Assembly (NCBI GenBank): GCA_910580225.1
Contig: CAJTXE010000004.1
Location: 85,966-149,965, forward strand
DNA length: 64,000 nucleotides
Direction: 5' to 3'
Origin: an uncultured Acetatifactor sp.
GTDB taxonomy: Bacteria; Bacillota; Clostridia; Lachnospirales; Lachnospiraceae
The position numbers and the translations under genes are program-made. Position 1 is the first letter of the stretch, and every line of letters starts with the position of its first letter. The notes beneath the pieces are model-generated. The model was not told the origin of the DNA and did no database searches. It saw nothing but the letters and a program-made list of their open reading frames with translations. This document shows positions 1-9,102 of this stretch, piece by piece.

Positions 1-735
1 CTGGCCTATACGCTTGGTACTACTGCGCTGCAGGTGGTGCTGCAGATTCTGTCTGCCGCCGTGACAGGATATTCCTTTGCAAGGATTCGTTCCAAGAAGC
101 TTCAGAAGCTGTTTGGTGTTGTGATTCTGACCATTGTGGTGCCTCCATCAGTTTTGATGCTGCCTCAGTATTTGTTTTTCAGGAACTTTGACATTTTTGG
201 TATTATCAAGCTGATAACGGGATCCTCCATCAATTTGCTGGGAAATCCGGTGGCATTGTATATGCTGGATTTCTTCGGAATGGGCTTAAAGGGCGGTCTG
301 TATATCTTTATATTCCGCCAGTTCTTCCGTGGGCTTCCCAGGGAGCTGGAGGAAGCGGCGCATATGGACGGCTGCAGCTTTTTGGGCACTCTGTTCAAAA
401 TTATTCTGCCCAATGCCGTTCCCGGTATTATTACGGTAGGTGTGCTGAGCTTTGTGTGGAACTGGAATGACACTTATTATACGAATCTGTTTGTGGCAAA
501 TAAGCTGAACCTGATGGTGAAGCTGAATTCCTCCTCTGCAGGTATGGACAATGCTCTGTGGGGAATTCATACCAAGATTCCCGGTGATTTTTACTTCCAG
601 CACATGAACGTATTGTATCAGGCTTCCATATTGACAGCGGCGTCCCTGCTGGTAATTCTGCCGCTGATTGTGCTCTACATGTTTATTCAGAAGCGTTTCG
701 TGGAGAGTGCAAGCAATGCGGGTATCGTTGGGTAA
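1..735 (+). CDS. Carbohydrate ABC transporter permease (CUT1, MalG-like), 5' end outside window
   Basis: The reading frame is open from base 1, so the N-terminus lies upstream of the window; 244 codons are present. It is the inner-membrane permease of a CUT1 sugar importer. The binding-protein-dependent transport signature (EAA loop) is visible as EEAAHMDGCSFLGTLFKIIL about halfway through. Hydrophobic helices flank it and the protein ends in the short basic tail usual for MalG-type subunits. The partner permease and the binding protein are presumably just upstream. Downstream lie a YesL-like protein and a LacI regulator, a usual arrangement for a sugar-responsive importer locus. The substrate cannot be read from the permease; the uronate operon 10 kb away makes an oligo-uronide possible, but that is inference. 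Confidence 0.93.
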   Translation: MAYTLGTTALQVVLQILSAAVTGYSFARIRSKKLQKLFGVVILTIVVPPSVLMLPQYLFFRNFDIFGIIKLITGSSINLLGNPVALYMLDFFGMGLKGGLYIFIFRQFFRGLPRELEEAAHMDGCSFLGTLFKIILPNAVPGIITVGVLSFVWNWNDTYYTNLFVANKLNLMVKLNSSSAGMDNALWGIHTKIPGDFYFQHMNVLYQASILTAASLLVILPLIVLYMFIQKRFVESASNAGIVG

Positions 736-851
736 TAGGAGAGAATACTTTTTGAACTTGTAGAAATGTACGGTATTGTGTATGGGGTTGCGGCATGTAA
801 TAAACAAAGTGCAGCAGCCCCATTCCATACCTGCGGAGAGGAGGCCGAAGA

Positions 852-1508
852 ATGGAACAGGATGCGTTTGAGAGAATGCAGAATTCCCGGATGTATCGTT
901 TTTTTGAATGTCTGTACCGACTTTTTCAGATCAATTTGTGTATGATATTGCTGGCGTTGTGCGGATTGGCTGTGTTCGGGCTGTTTCCGGCCATGTTTGC
1001 GGCAGCGGCCTATTTTAATGATGTATTTGAAGGGAAAGAAGGCAAGGTACTGCAGTCGATGTTCGGATATTTCAGACAGTATTTTTGGACAGGAAATATT
1101 CTGATGCTGATCTATGTACCAGCTTTGGCGATGGGATTGTATACGGTATATGGACAGGAGCTGAACACCATGCTTTATCTTGTCCTTTTCTGCTGGCTGA
1201 TTGGAGCTGTGGTGCTGCGCTGGTATCTTCCGGCAGTGACTGTATTGTATCCGGAATTTGGAATAAGGAAGAAGATTTTATTTTCGCTGGTGGTATCCTG
1301 TCACCGGTGGATGATGACGCTTTTATTTTTGATTTTTCATGTTGTCTGGCTTTACGCGGTGCTGCTTGCGCCGCAGATTATGATGTTTATTGTATTTTCC
1401 ACGCCGGTGTGGTTTACTCTATGGAGGGTGAAGAAAACGATGAAGCCGGACAGTTTTTATGATCCGCTGGCGGAGGAAGATGAGACTGGCGAGGGACATT
1501 ATGAATAA
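852..1508 (+). CDS. YesL-like membrane protein (DUF624)
   Basis: A 218-residue polytopic membrane protein. The N-terminal stretch (residues 8-45) with a hydrophobic helix and the sequence GLFPAMFAAA, and about five predicted membrane segments overall, match the YesL/DUF624 family. That family is found beside CUT1 sugar importers in Firmicutes; its biochemical role is not established. An SD (GAGAGGAGG) precedes the ATG. Its TAA overlaps the start of the downstream LacI gene (ATG at 1501), so the two are probably translationally coupled. Confidence 0.8.
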   Translation: MEQDAFERMQNSRMYRFFECLYRLFQINLCMILLALCGLAVFGLFPAMFAAAAYFNDVFEGKEGKVLQSMFGYFRQYFWTGNILMLIYVPALAMGLYTVYGQELNTMLYLVLFCWLIGAVVLRWYLPAVTVLYPEFGIRKKILFSLVVSCHRWMMTLLFLIFHVVWLYAVLLAPQIMMFIVFSTPVWFTLWRVKKTMKPDSFYDPLAEEDETGEGHYE

Positions 1509-2523
1509 AGTAACAATGCAGGAGATTGCCGATGCGTTAGGGATTTCCCGTGTGACCGTCTGGAAAGTGTTCCATAATTACGAGAATGTTTCTGCGGCGA
1601 TCCGATCGAGCGTCTGGGACAAGGCCATCGAACTGGGGTATGTCAAGGGAGGACCTGAGGCAAATCTGGCAAAACAGGAGAGGGAGCGGAATGTTTCAGC
1701 CATAGTTGCCAGGCCTAATTCCGCCGCATTTTCAATGAAAATTATACACAGTCTGGCACGGGAACTGAATCTGTACAACATCAATCTCATGTATACTTAT
1801 ATGCCGTCCAGTTATTCGGACAAGTATAAGATGCCCCAGATGCTGTATAATAATATGGTTCAGGGAGCAGTGGTATTAAACATATATGATAAAAAGCTGA
1901 CAGAAGGAATCAACAGGCTGAATCTGCCGAAAGTATTTGTGGACGTGACACAGCAAATTAATCCGAGAAATTTAAGCGGTGATCTGGTGTTGCTGGAAGG
2001 GCAGGATACCATGTGTCAGATTACGGAATCACTGGTGTCCAGAGGGATAACGAAGATTGGATTTATCGGAGATATCAGACATGCCAGAACCAATCATGAT
2101 CGATATGAAGGATTCTGCCAGTGTATGCGGGAACATGGGCTGCCGGTGGAAGAGAAATACTGTCTCACCCGGACAAATGAGATTTTCTTCTGTGAAGAAG
2201 AAATAGGACATTTTCTTGATGGTCTTGAGACGCTGCCTGAGGCATTTGTGTGCGCCAGCGATTCCATTGCGCACTGCTTACAGTTATATTTTTCCAGACA
2301 TCGGGAGCGTGTTCCGGAAGGAATTGTGGTTACAGGCTATGACGACAGTGACGAATTTACGGATGTGAGCGGACTGCTGACCACTGCCAGTGTGAAGACG
2401 GAACTTTTGGGAAAGCGTATTGCCATGCAGATTATTTATCGTATGGAGCGTGGTGATGCACCTTATGAGACGATTTATGTGAAGCCTTCTGTGATAGAGA
2501 GAAATTCCATATTATGCGGGTAA
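1501..2523 (+). CDS. LacI-family transcriptional regulator
   Basis: A 340-residue DNA-binding repressor. The N-terminal helix-turn-helix is MQEIADALGISRVTVWKVF, followed by a hinge and a periplasmic-binding-protein-like sensor domain (VVTGYDDSDEFTDVSGLLTT near the C-terminus). The reading frame extends upstream to 1459, but the ATG at 1501 is preferred: it gives the normal LacI start a few residues before the HTH and overlaps the preceding stop codon. Some LacI proteins have VARRL at the hinge-contact position; here the start of the recognition region reads VTVWKVF, as in uncharacterised clostridial members. It probably controls the adjacent sugar importer. Confidence 0.9.
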   Translation: MNKVTMQEIADALGISRVTVWKVFHNYENVSAAIRSSVWDKAIELGYVKGGPEANLAKQERERNVSAIVARPNSAAFSMKIIHSLARELNLYNINLMYTYMPSSYSDKYKMPQMLYNNMVQGAVVLNIYDKKLTEGINRLNLPKVFVDVTQQINPRNLSGDLVLLEGQDTMCQITESLVSRGITKIGFIGDIRHARTNHDRYEGFCQCMREHGLPVEEKYCLTRTNEIFFCEEEIGHFLDGLETLPEAFVCASDSIAHCLQLYFSRHRERVPEGIVVTGYDDSDEFTDVSGLLTTASVKTELLGKRIAMQIIYRMERGDAPYETIYVKPSVIERNSILCG

Positions 2524-2622
2524 AAGAGAAGTATTCTGACTGATGGGACAGATACGCTTAAGAATTCTGCGGAATCAGCCGATATGAATGATAGAGTAAT
2601 CATCAGAAGAGGGGGGACTGTC

Positions 2623-3555
2623 ATGAGACTACAGAATCATATCACGATCTTCAGCGGGGATACGCGGAACAATGTCCAGGCAGAATGGGTGAATAAGGAA
2701 GGAACTGACAGCTACGATAAAAAAAGCAGAACGGTATATGCCGGAAATTTTCTGAAGGAATTTCCCATGCGGGAGAGAATACAGCAGAAAAAAGCCCAGG
2801 CACAGCAGCGTGCCATGAAGATTGTGCAGGATGCCTGGGATGGGGACAAACAGCTGGATGATGAAATTAAGGTGCGGGAGGAGGAATCCCGAGAGCTTCG
2901 TAGGGATAACCAGGCAGTGCTGGAAAATCTGAAGGATGTCAATCAGAGGATGGAGGATCTTCGGAGATCTTTCGGTGTGGAGAGAGACAGTGAGGAGCAG
3001 CAGGAACTGGAGCGTATGATACGTTTCAGGCGGTCTGCCCGTGTGGATATATCAGGGAGGAAACCCACGGAATATCAGAAGCGAGCGCTGGAACTGGAGG
3101 ACGAGGCGGCCGGATACAGGATGCAGCTTGCCATGAACAACGGAAAAATCAAAGAGAACAGCGAGGTGGCCAAGGCTATCCGCAAAGAGCGTCTCAAGAG
3201 TCATGTCATGGTGGATGCCCAGGAGGAAGCAGACAATGTGATGGAATCTGTCAGGGACGAAATTTTGGGCCTGGTAACGGAGGAGGCAAAGGAATACCTG
3301 GACGAAGAACAGGAAAAGAGGGAGGAACAGGCCGAAGCCATCCAGGAGGAGAAGGAAGAGCTGGAAGAGATTCAGGAGAAACGGGACGAGAGAGAGGAAG
3401 AGCTGGAAGAGCTCATAGAAGAAATGCCGGTGGAGGAGATAACGGATTTACAGCAGACCGTGGATGAGGTAAAGCGTCAGGTTCAGAAGGTTCTTGCCGA
3501 GGCAAATCTGGCGGCTGAGGATGTAAAGGGCGCAACGGTGGATGCATCTGTATAA
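2623..3555 (+). CDS. Charged coiled-coil protein of unknown function, copy 1
   Basis: A protein of 310 residues, not recognised. The ATG at 2623 is chosen over 2584 because a strong purine-rich SD (GAGGGGGGA) lies just before it and the resulting N-terminus aligns with the next gene. It opens with QNHITIFSGDTRNN and has the segment EFPMRERIQQKKAQAQQRAM (about residues 46-65). It then becomes extremely rich in Glu, Lys, Arg and Gln, indicating long coiled coils. It ends AEDVKGATVDASV. No signal peptide or membrane segment is visible, so it is probably cytoplasmic. It is a paralogue of the following gene, most likely from a tandem duplication. Confidence 0.85.
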   Translation: MRLQNHITIFSGDTRNNVQAEWVNKEGTDSYDKKSRTVYAGNFLKEFPMRERIQQKKAQAQQRAMKIVQDAWDGDKQLDDEIKVREEESRELRRDNQAVLENLKDVNQRMEDLRRSFGVERDSEEQQELERMIRFRRSARVDISGRKPTEYQKRALELEDEAAGYRMQLAMNNGKIKENSEVAKAIRKERLKSHVMVDAQEEADNVMESVRDEILGLVTEEAKEYLDEEQEKREEQAEAIQEEKEELEEIQEKRDEREEELEELIEEMPVEEITDLQQTVDEVKRQVQKVLAEANLAAEDVKGATVDASV

Positions 3556-3605
3556 CAGAAACGAAAACAGGGCGGACGGGTAGAGATTAAAACAGGGAGA
3601 TGTGT

Positions 3606-4577
3606 ATGAAAGTACAGAACCATATTACCATTTTTACAGGAGATACGCAGAATAATGCACAACCGGAAAAGGCTGACCGGTTATCTCATGGTTCTGCGGG
3701 CAAGAAGACCATTTATGCCGGCAGTCTGCTGACAGAGTTCCCTCTGCGGGACAGGATCCAACAGAGACGTGCCCAGGCCCAGGAGCGTGCCATGAAAATC
3801 GTAGGCGATACCTGGAACGGAGACAAAAAGATTGATGAAGAGCTGAACCGGAGCCGGGAGCGCATCAGGGAACTGCAGGATTCTAATAAAGATACCCAGA
3901 ACAGTATCCGAGATCTCACTGCAGAAAGCGAAGCACTGATGGAAGCCTATCAGGTGGATCCGGACAGTGAGGAACAGCAGGAGCTGGAGCTTCTGAAGAA
4001 GGCCCAGGCAGCGAATCACCCATGGGCAGGGATAAATTTGACAGAGGAAGAAAAGGAGAAGCTGGCGGAGATACGGGGCAGAGAACTTACCGAGTACCAG
4101 ATGCGCCAGCTGCAGATAAACGAGACAGTGTGGAATTATCGAAATACGATTTACCGCACAGACATGGAGATTGCTAAGGAAAATGCCGTAATCCGCGGTA
4201 TACGCCTGGAGCGTCTCAAGAAAGACCCTATGCTGAAAGCACAGCAGGAGGCGGATAAGGTCATGGAGGCAGCTAAGGATGAGGCTGTTGGCATGATTGT
4301 AGATGAGGCGAAGGAACATCTGGACGAGGAGCAGGAGAAGAAAGAGGAAGAAGCGGAGGCTGTCAAAGAGAAGAAGGAAGAGCAGGAGGAAATCCTGGAG
4401 AAGAGAAAAGACCGGGAAGATGAACTGGAAGAACTGATGGAGGATATGCCGTTGGAAGATATGGCAGATCTGAAAAATGCGCAGGCGGAGATTCAGCAGG
4501 AGATTCAGAACGTGGTCAGCAAGATGAATCTCGTGGCAGAGGATATCAAGGGCGCAACGGTGGATGTCAGTGTGTAG
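3606..4577 (+). CDS. Charged coiled-coil protein of unknown function, copy 2
   Basis: A 323-residue paralogue of the preceding gene, 50 bp downstream. The start at 3606 is favoured over the ATG at 3600 because GGGAGA at 3594-3599 is then correctly spaced. Conserved blocks with copy 1 are QNHITIFTGDTQNN at the N-terminus, EFPLRDRIQQRRAQAQERAM near residue 45, LDEEQEKKEE in the C-terminal coil and the last residues AEDIKGATVDVSV. The middle is more diverged. The preserved ends suggest that these are the functional or interaction surfaces and the coil is a spacer. Function unknown. Confidence 0.85.
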   Translation: MKVQNHITIFTGDTQNNAQPEKADRLSHGSAGKKTIYAGSLLTEFPLRDRIQQRRAQAQERAMKIVGDTWNGDKKIDEELNRSRERIRELQDSNKDTQNSIRDLTAESEALMEAYQVDPDSEEQQELELLKKAQAANHPWAGINLTEEEKEKLAEIRGRELTEYQMRQLQINETVWNYRNTIYRTDMEIAKENAVIRGIRLERLKKDPMLKAQQEADKVMEAAKDEAVGMIVDEAKEHLDEEQEKKEEEAEAVKEKKEEQEEILEKRKDREDELEELMEDMPLEDMADLKNAQAEIQQEIQNVVSKMNLVAEDIKGATVDVSV

Positions 4578-4950
4578 GGGCTGATAAACCAGAGCGATTT
4601 ACAAAAGCTGATAAATCCCTTGACCAGGGAGGGTTTCTGTGATAAAATAAAGAAAATTTGCAGAGAGGTATCTGTCATGTTAGTAATCAGATGTGGAAGA
4701 ATGCGCTGAGGAAGAAGTACACAATGAGAAGAGCTTTTTATTGTGGCAGCTTTCTCTGTGACAATGAAAAATCCGAAGAAGCAGATTTCGATTTTCGTTG
4801 TCGCAGCAGGATACAATGTATCTGACATTCTCCCGCATTAAGACATGATGATACCTCTGTCTGTTTGAGAGCTTCTAAGAGAATTTCCTCATAATGACAG
4901 AAGGTGTTTATTCATGGCGGCAGAAAAACCGTTAAGGGGATTCTGTCTTT
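4578..4950. other. Intergenic region without recognised gene
   Basis: No frame here has a good start, SD and protein-like composition. The stretch is AT-rich with several stop codons in every frame and leads into the terminator at 4951. Confidence 0.5.
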
Positions 4951-4977
4951 GCTGCGGGCATACCGCGGCTTTTTTTG
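4951..4977 (+). terminator. Intrinsic terminator upstream of ABC exporter
   Basis: GC-rich hairpin GCTGCGGGCATACCGCGGC followed directly by a run of seven T. It most likely ends transcription from the coiled-coil gene pair, or acts as an attenuator for the exporter genes. Confidence 0.7.
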
Positions 4978-4983
4978 TTTATG

Positions 4984-5100
4984 CGCAGGGGCGCACAGAT
5001 GAAATTGTTGCTTACGCAACGTGCGCTCCGCGCGGCGGGCAGGGAGAAATTCTTCCCTACTCGATTTTATGCGCAGGCCTGTGCTGCGCGGAACACATTT
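4984..5100 (+). repeat. Dispersed GC-rich repeat, family 2 copy A
   Basis: Nested inverted repeats (GCGCAC with GTGCGC, and GTTGC with GCAAC) are followed by a segment ending in CTACTCGATTTTAT at 5059-5072. A related segment is found at 30447-30487 (ending CTGCTCGATTTTAC) and a partial one at 29460-29510. All three lie in intergenic DNA. The role is unknown; it looks like a non-coding dispersed element. Confidence 0.5.
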
Positions 5101-5121
5101 GACAATTATGAGGAGTATAAG

Positions 5122-7053
5122 ATGAATAAAAAAATAGCAAACATAAAATCTATGGCGGAGAATTTCCGTTATCTGTTTCGTGAACTCTATTTCTTCAGGC
5201 GCGGGAGCGTGTTCCTTCCCTTTCTGGGAAGCGGATTGCAGATGCTGCTGTCTCTGGTCGCCATATGGATTCCCAAAATGATTCTGGACCGGATCCAAAG
5301 CAGGTCTCCCATGCAGGAACTGCTGCTGTGCATTCTGGGGGGCTGCAGTGTTCTGTTTGCGGTTTCAGCGGCCAATGCCGTTCTGCACAACCAGATTTCC
5401 TGCAATTCCCAGGTGCTTCTTTTCACTGTGCTGAAACGGAAATGGGAAGAAAAAATGATGGATCTGGATTACCAGCGATTTACGTCCCGGGAGGGGAAGG
5501 TTCGGGCGGAGAAAGCCAGGAATGCTGTCAGCAGTCCCAACTATGGGGTGGTGGCTTATCTGGGCAGTGTGACGGAGCTTCTGGAAAATGCCGGTGGTTT
5601 TCTCACCATGGGCGCCATGGTGAGTATGCTCCATCCGCTGATTTTGGTTATCCTGTTTCTTTTGTTCGGCGCTGAGCTGTGGTATGGCAGCTTGTCCGAG
5701 AGGCGGAAAAGCCTGTTGAAGGAGGAAAGAGCCGGGGCTGACCGAAAGCTGAATTATCTTGCTTATCATATGCGGGGCATCCGGGAGGGAAAGGATATCC
5801 GTATTTATTCCATGACGAAATGGCTTCGGGAGATCGGGGCAGAGGCTGTGGCCGGGAAAGACAGGATAGAAGAAACGGTTTCCCGTCAGGATTTCCGGAA
5901 GATGGTGCTGAACGGTGTGCTGATTTGCCTGCGGAGTGCCTGTGCTTACGGATATTTGATCTGGCAGTTTTTTCAGGGACATATGACCATTGGTGAGTTC
6001 ACCCTGTATTTTTCCGCCATTACAGGTCTGGGCAGTTTTCTGGGGAAATTGGTGGCAGGGTATTCCGGTTTTGCAGAAGCCGATCATTATCTTACGGATT
6101 TACGTGAATTTCTGGAGTGGGGAGCGGATATAGAAGAGGGAAAGATACAGATGGAGGAGGGAAAGCCGATTTCCTTTATCTGGGATCAGGTTTCCTTTTC
6201 TTACCGGGGGACGGATGAGGAAGGGAGAGAGCAGGAGATTCCGGTTTTAAAGAATATCAATCTGACGATCAGGGCAGGGGAAAAACTGGCCATTGTAGGA
6301 AGCAACGGCGCCGGGAAGACCACCTTTGTGAAGCTTATGTGCGGGCTGCTGCGGCCTACGGAAGGGAGGATACAGGTGAATGGCGTGGATTGCGGGGACT
6401 ATGGGGGGGAGGATTACCGGAAGTTGTTTTCTGCGGTTTTCCAGAAATCCGGTGTATTGCCGGTAAGCATCCGGGCGAACATTACACTGAATCCGGACAG
6501 CATGCAGGTGTCCGGGAGAAAAGAGACATTCGGGAAAGAAGATCACCGGAAAGAGGAAGGGATGTGCCGGGAGAACGGTCTGTTCCAGAAGGAGAGGGAA
6601 CAGGGAGACCGGGAAGTATGGCGCTGTATCCGTCTGGCGAATCTGGAGGAAAAGGTGCGGAGCCTGCCGGAAGGACTGGATACCTGTCTGGTGAAACGGA
6701 TTGCGGAGCACGGAACGGAATTGTCCGGCGGAGAGCAGCAGAGGCTGCTTTTGGCAAGAGCTTTATATAAGAATGCGCCGGTACTGATCCTGGATGAACC
6801 CACTGCAGCCCTGGATCCCATTGCGGAGCATGAGATTTATCAGGCCTACAATCAGCTCACAGAGGGGAAAACTTCGGTTTTCATTTCCCACAGACTGGCG
6901 TCCACCAGATTTTGCGACCGCATTTTGGTCATGGAAAAGGGAGAGATTGCAGAGTCCGGAACCCATGAGGAGCTGATGGCACGGGGAGGCAGATATGCGG
7001 AGATGTTCCGTGTACAGAGCCGGTATTACGAGGAGGGGCAGGTATTCCTGTGA
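5122..7053 (+). CDS. ABC exporter half-transporter, subunit 1
   Basis: A fused membrane and ATPase protein of 643 residues. About six membrane helices occupy roughly residues 20-330. The nucleotide-binding domain has Walker A GSNGAGKTT, signature LSGGEQQR, Walker B VLILDEPTAALDP and the H-loop ISHR. The ATG at 5122, with GAGGAG eight bases before it, replaces a longer frame that would run through the upstream repeat. An insertion of about 45 mostly charged residues lies between the Q-loop region and the signature, which is unusual. The next gene is a second half-transporter 60 bp downstream, so a heterodimeric exporter is likely. Substrate unknown; no precursor peptide is recognised nearby. 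Confidence 0.9.
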   Translation: MNKKIANIKSMAENFRYLFRELYFFRRGSVFLPFLGSGLQMLLSLVAIWIPKMILDRIQSRSPMQELLLCILGGCSVLFAVSAANAVLHNQISCNSQVLLFTVLKRKWEEKMMDLDYQRFTSREGKVRAEKARNAVSSPNYGVVAYLGSVTELLENAGGFLTMGAMVSMLHPLILVILFLLFGAELWYGSLSERRKSLLKEERAGADRKLNYLAYHMRGIREGKDIRIYSMTKWLREIGAEAVAGKDRIEETVSRQDFRKMVLNGVLICLRSACAYGYLIWQFFQGHMTIGEFTLYFSAITGLGSFLGKLVAGYSGFAEADHYLTDLREFLEWGADIEEGKIQMEEGKPISFIWDQVSFSYRGTDEEGREQEIPVLKNINLTIRAGEKLAIVGSNGAGKTTFVKLMCGLLRPTEGRIQVNGVDCGDYGGEDYRKLFSAVFQKSGVLPVSIRANITLNPDSMQVSGRKETFGKEDHRKEEGMCRENGLFQKEREQGDREVWRCIRLANLEEKVRSLPEGLDTCLVKRIAEHGTELSGGEQQRLLLARALYKNAPVLILDEPTAALDPIAEHEIYQAYNQLTEGKTSVFISHRLASTRFCDRILVMEKGEIAESGTHEELMARGGRYAEMFRVQSRYYEEGQVFL

Positions 7054-7113
7054 AGGCTTTTCTAGGGGCCTTGGGGAGACTGCACATGTATAGAACAGGA
7101 AAGGGATGATTTG

Positions 7114-9102
7114 ATGAAGAATAGATTCCATAAAAAACAGAGTAAGGCAGTATATAATGCCGTAAAAAATGACAGTGCACAACAGGGGAGCGGGCCGGAG
7201 CAAGCCCGGGGGATAAAAGAAGAGATCCGGATGATCAAAAGAGGAATCAGGGAGTTTGATAACATATTGCCGGGACAGATGGCATATCTGTTTGGCAAAA
7301 GCGCCCTGGAGGCCTGGACACCGTGGATTGCCGTGTGGATGTCTGCCATGATATTAAATGAGCTGGCAGGGGCCGGAGACAGGACACGGCTGTGTATTTT
7401 TGTTCTGGTGTCCGCAGGGGGAACCCTTTTGCTGTCTGTTCTTGGGCATGGGCTGAATGCCAGGATGGCAGTGGGGTACGGCAGGTTATTTTCCACCCAT
7501 GAGTTAGTTTTGACAGACAAATCCTTTCGCCTTCCTTTTTTTGAACTGGAGAGAGAGGGGACCCGGAGACTGCGGGAACAGGTGTCTGGAAGCATGGGCC
7601 TCACCGGGGGCGGAATGGCCAGTCTCTATTGGGATATGGAGTTTTTGATGACCAATCTGTTCCGGACAGCGGCAGCGCTGGCAGCGGGAGTCTGGTTTTT
7701 CCGTCAGGCAGCGGCAGGGGTCAGGGACGGCCTGATCAGCGGCATGGAGGCAGCGGGAATGCTGGGGTTTTTGACGGTGCTGACAGTTGGAGGAGCTTAT
7801 TTCGCCTGCAGGACGGCTTCCAGGCGTTTTGCTGTCAGCTTTGACGTTTTTGAACATGGTGCGGAGTACAGCCGCTACGGAGAATTTTATGATCTGACTT
7901 ATCTGTCAGATGAAGATATGGCCATGGATATTCGGATTTTCCGGCAAAAGGAACTGGTTCTGGGGGAAAGTTTAAGCAAATGCTATCGGCGTCTGGCAGA
8001 GGGGAAAATCCGGGAGATGGCGGCAGTCAGCAGGCTGGATGCGGCAAGGCTTTTGTGCAGCGGCATCTGCGGCGGAGCGGTTTACGGAACGGTGGGCTTC
8101 CTGGCGATTCGGCAGGTTATCGGAATCGGGGATGTGCTGATGATTTCCGCGGCGGTGACCATGCTGATTACAGCATGCAGCGGCCTGGCGGAGATTGTCA
8201 CGGATCTGCGGAACAACAATGTGCATCTGCAGAACTATTTTGCTTATATGGACCTGGAGGAGGAAACCGGAGAGCAAAAGGAAACCATGGATGGGGTGTG
8301 CCCGGCAGGAAGGGCAGATGGGGAAGCAGCAGACTCTGCCAGGGGACAAATCGTTTTTGACAGAGTTAGTTTTCACTACCCGGAGAGCGAAACCATGGTG
8401 CTTCGTGACATAACCCTGAAAATCGCGCCCGGAGAAAAACTGGCCATCGCAGGGGAAAACGGTTCCGGCAAGACCACTTTGATCAAGCTGCTCTGCCGCC
8501 TGTATGAGCCCACGGAGGGCAGGATCCTGCTGAACGGCCGGGATATCCATACTTTTTCCTATGGAGAATACATTCGGAACATTGCAACCGTGTTTCAGGA
8601 TTTTGCGGTCTTTGCCTTTTCCCTGGCGGAAAATCTGGCGGCTTCCAGAAGGTATGATCCGGAGAAAGTATGGGAAGCCCTTGCCCGGGCAGGGCTGCAG
8701 GAGAAGACAGAGAAGCTGCCCAAGGGGATTAGGCAGGCTGTGTCCCATGATTATGAGGAGGACGGGGTGAATCTGTCCGGAGGGGAGGCCCAGAAACTGG
8801 CCATTGCCAGGGCTGTGTATAAAGACGCCGGAATCGTTATTCTGGACGAGCCCACCGCCGCATTGGACCCTTATGCGGAAAAGGAAATTTATGAGCAGTT
8901 TTTCCGGCATCTGGCAGAGGAGACCATGATTTCCGTCAGCCACAGGCTCTCTTCCTGCAGGTTCTGCGATGGGATAGCGGTACTGGATCAGGGCCGCCTG
9001 GTGCAGCTTGGAACCCATGAGGAATTGTTGGGGCAGCCTGAGGGGAAATATGCGGAAATGTGGGCTATGCAGGCGCAGTATTATACTTCAGCTGACGCTT
9101 AG
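7114..9102 (+). CDS. ABC exporter half-transporter, subunit 2
   Basis: The second half-transporter, 662 residues. It has a longer, basic N-terminal cytoplasmic extension (about 50 residues) before the membrane helices. The ATPase domain has Walker A GENGSGKTT, signature LSGGEAQK, Walker B IVILDEPTAALDP and VSHR. The ATG at 7114 is used because AAAGGGA lies seven bases upstream; a TTG sits immediately before it. It is co-directional with subunit 1. Both NBDs keep their catalytic motifs, so neither is an obviously degenerate site. Its 3' end overlaps the convergent AraC gene by 15 bp. Confidence 0.9.
   Translation: MKNRFHKKQSKAVYNAVKNDSAQQGSGPEQARGIKEEIRMIKRGIREFDNILPGQMAYLFGKSALEAWTPWIAVWMSAMILNELAGAGDRTRLCIFVLVSAGGTLLLSVLGHGLNARMAVGYGRLFSTHELVLTDKSFRLPFFELEREGTRRLREQVSGSMGLTGGGMASLYWDMEFLMTNLFRTAAALAAGVWFFRQAAAGVRDGLISGMEAAGMLGFLTVLTVGGAYFACRTASRRFAVSFDVFEHGAEYSRYGEFYDLTYLSDEDMAMDIRIFRQKELVLGESLSKCYRRLAEGKIREMAAVSRLDAARLLCSGICGGAVYGTVGFLAIRQVIGIGDVLMISAAVTMLITACSGLAEIVTDLRNNNVHLQNYFAYMDLEEETGEQKETMDGVCPAGRADGEAADSARGQIVFDRVSFHYPESETMVLRDITLKIAPGEKLAIAGENGSGKTTLIKLLCRLYEPTEGRILLNGRDIHTFSYGEYIRNIATVFQDFAVFAFSLAENLAASRRYDPEKVWEALARAGLQEKTEKLPKGIRQAVSHDYEEDGVNLSGGEAQKLAIARAVYKDAGIVILDEPTAALDPYAEKEIYEQFFRHLAEETMISVSHRLSSCRFCDGIAVLDQGRLVQLGTHEELLGQPEGKYAEMWAMQAQYYTSADA

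Noticed and set aside
4975..5121. N-terminal extension of ABC exporter subunit 1
   Set aside because: It translates the intergenic repeat, has no SD and is not like the family; the ATG at 5122 has a good SD.
7972..9018. Long minus-strand frame opposite the exporter gene
   Set aside because: Shadow of a strongly coding plus-strand gene with all ABC motifs; no start signal on the minus strand.
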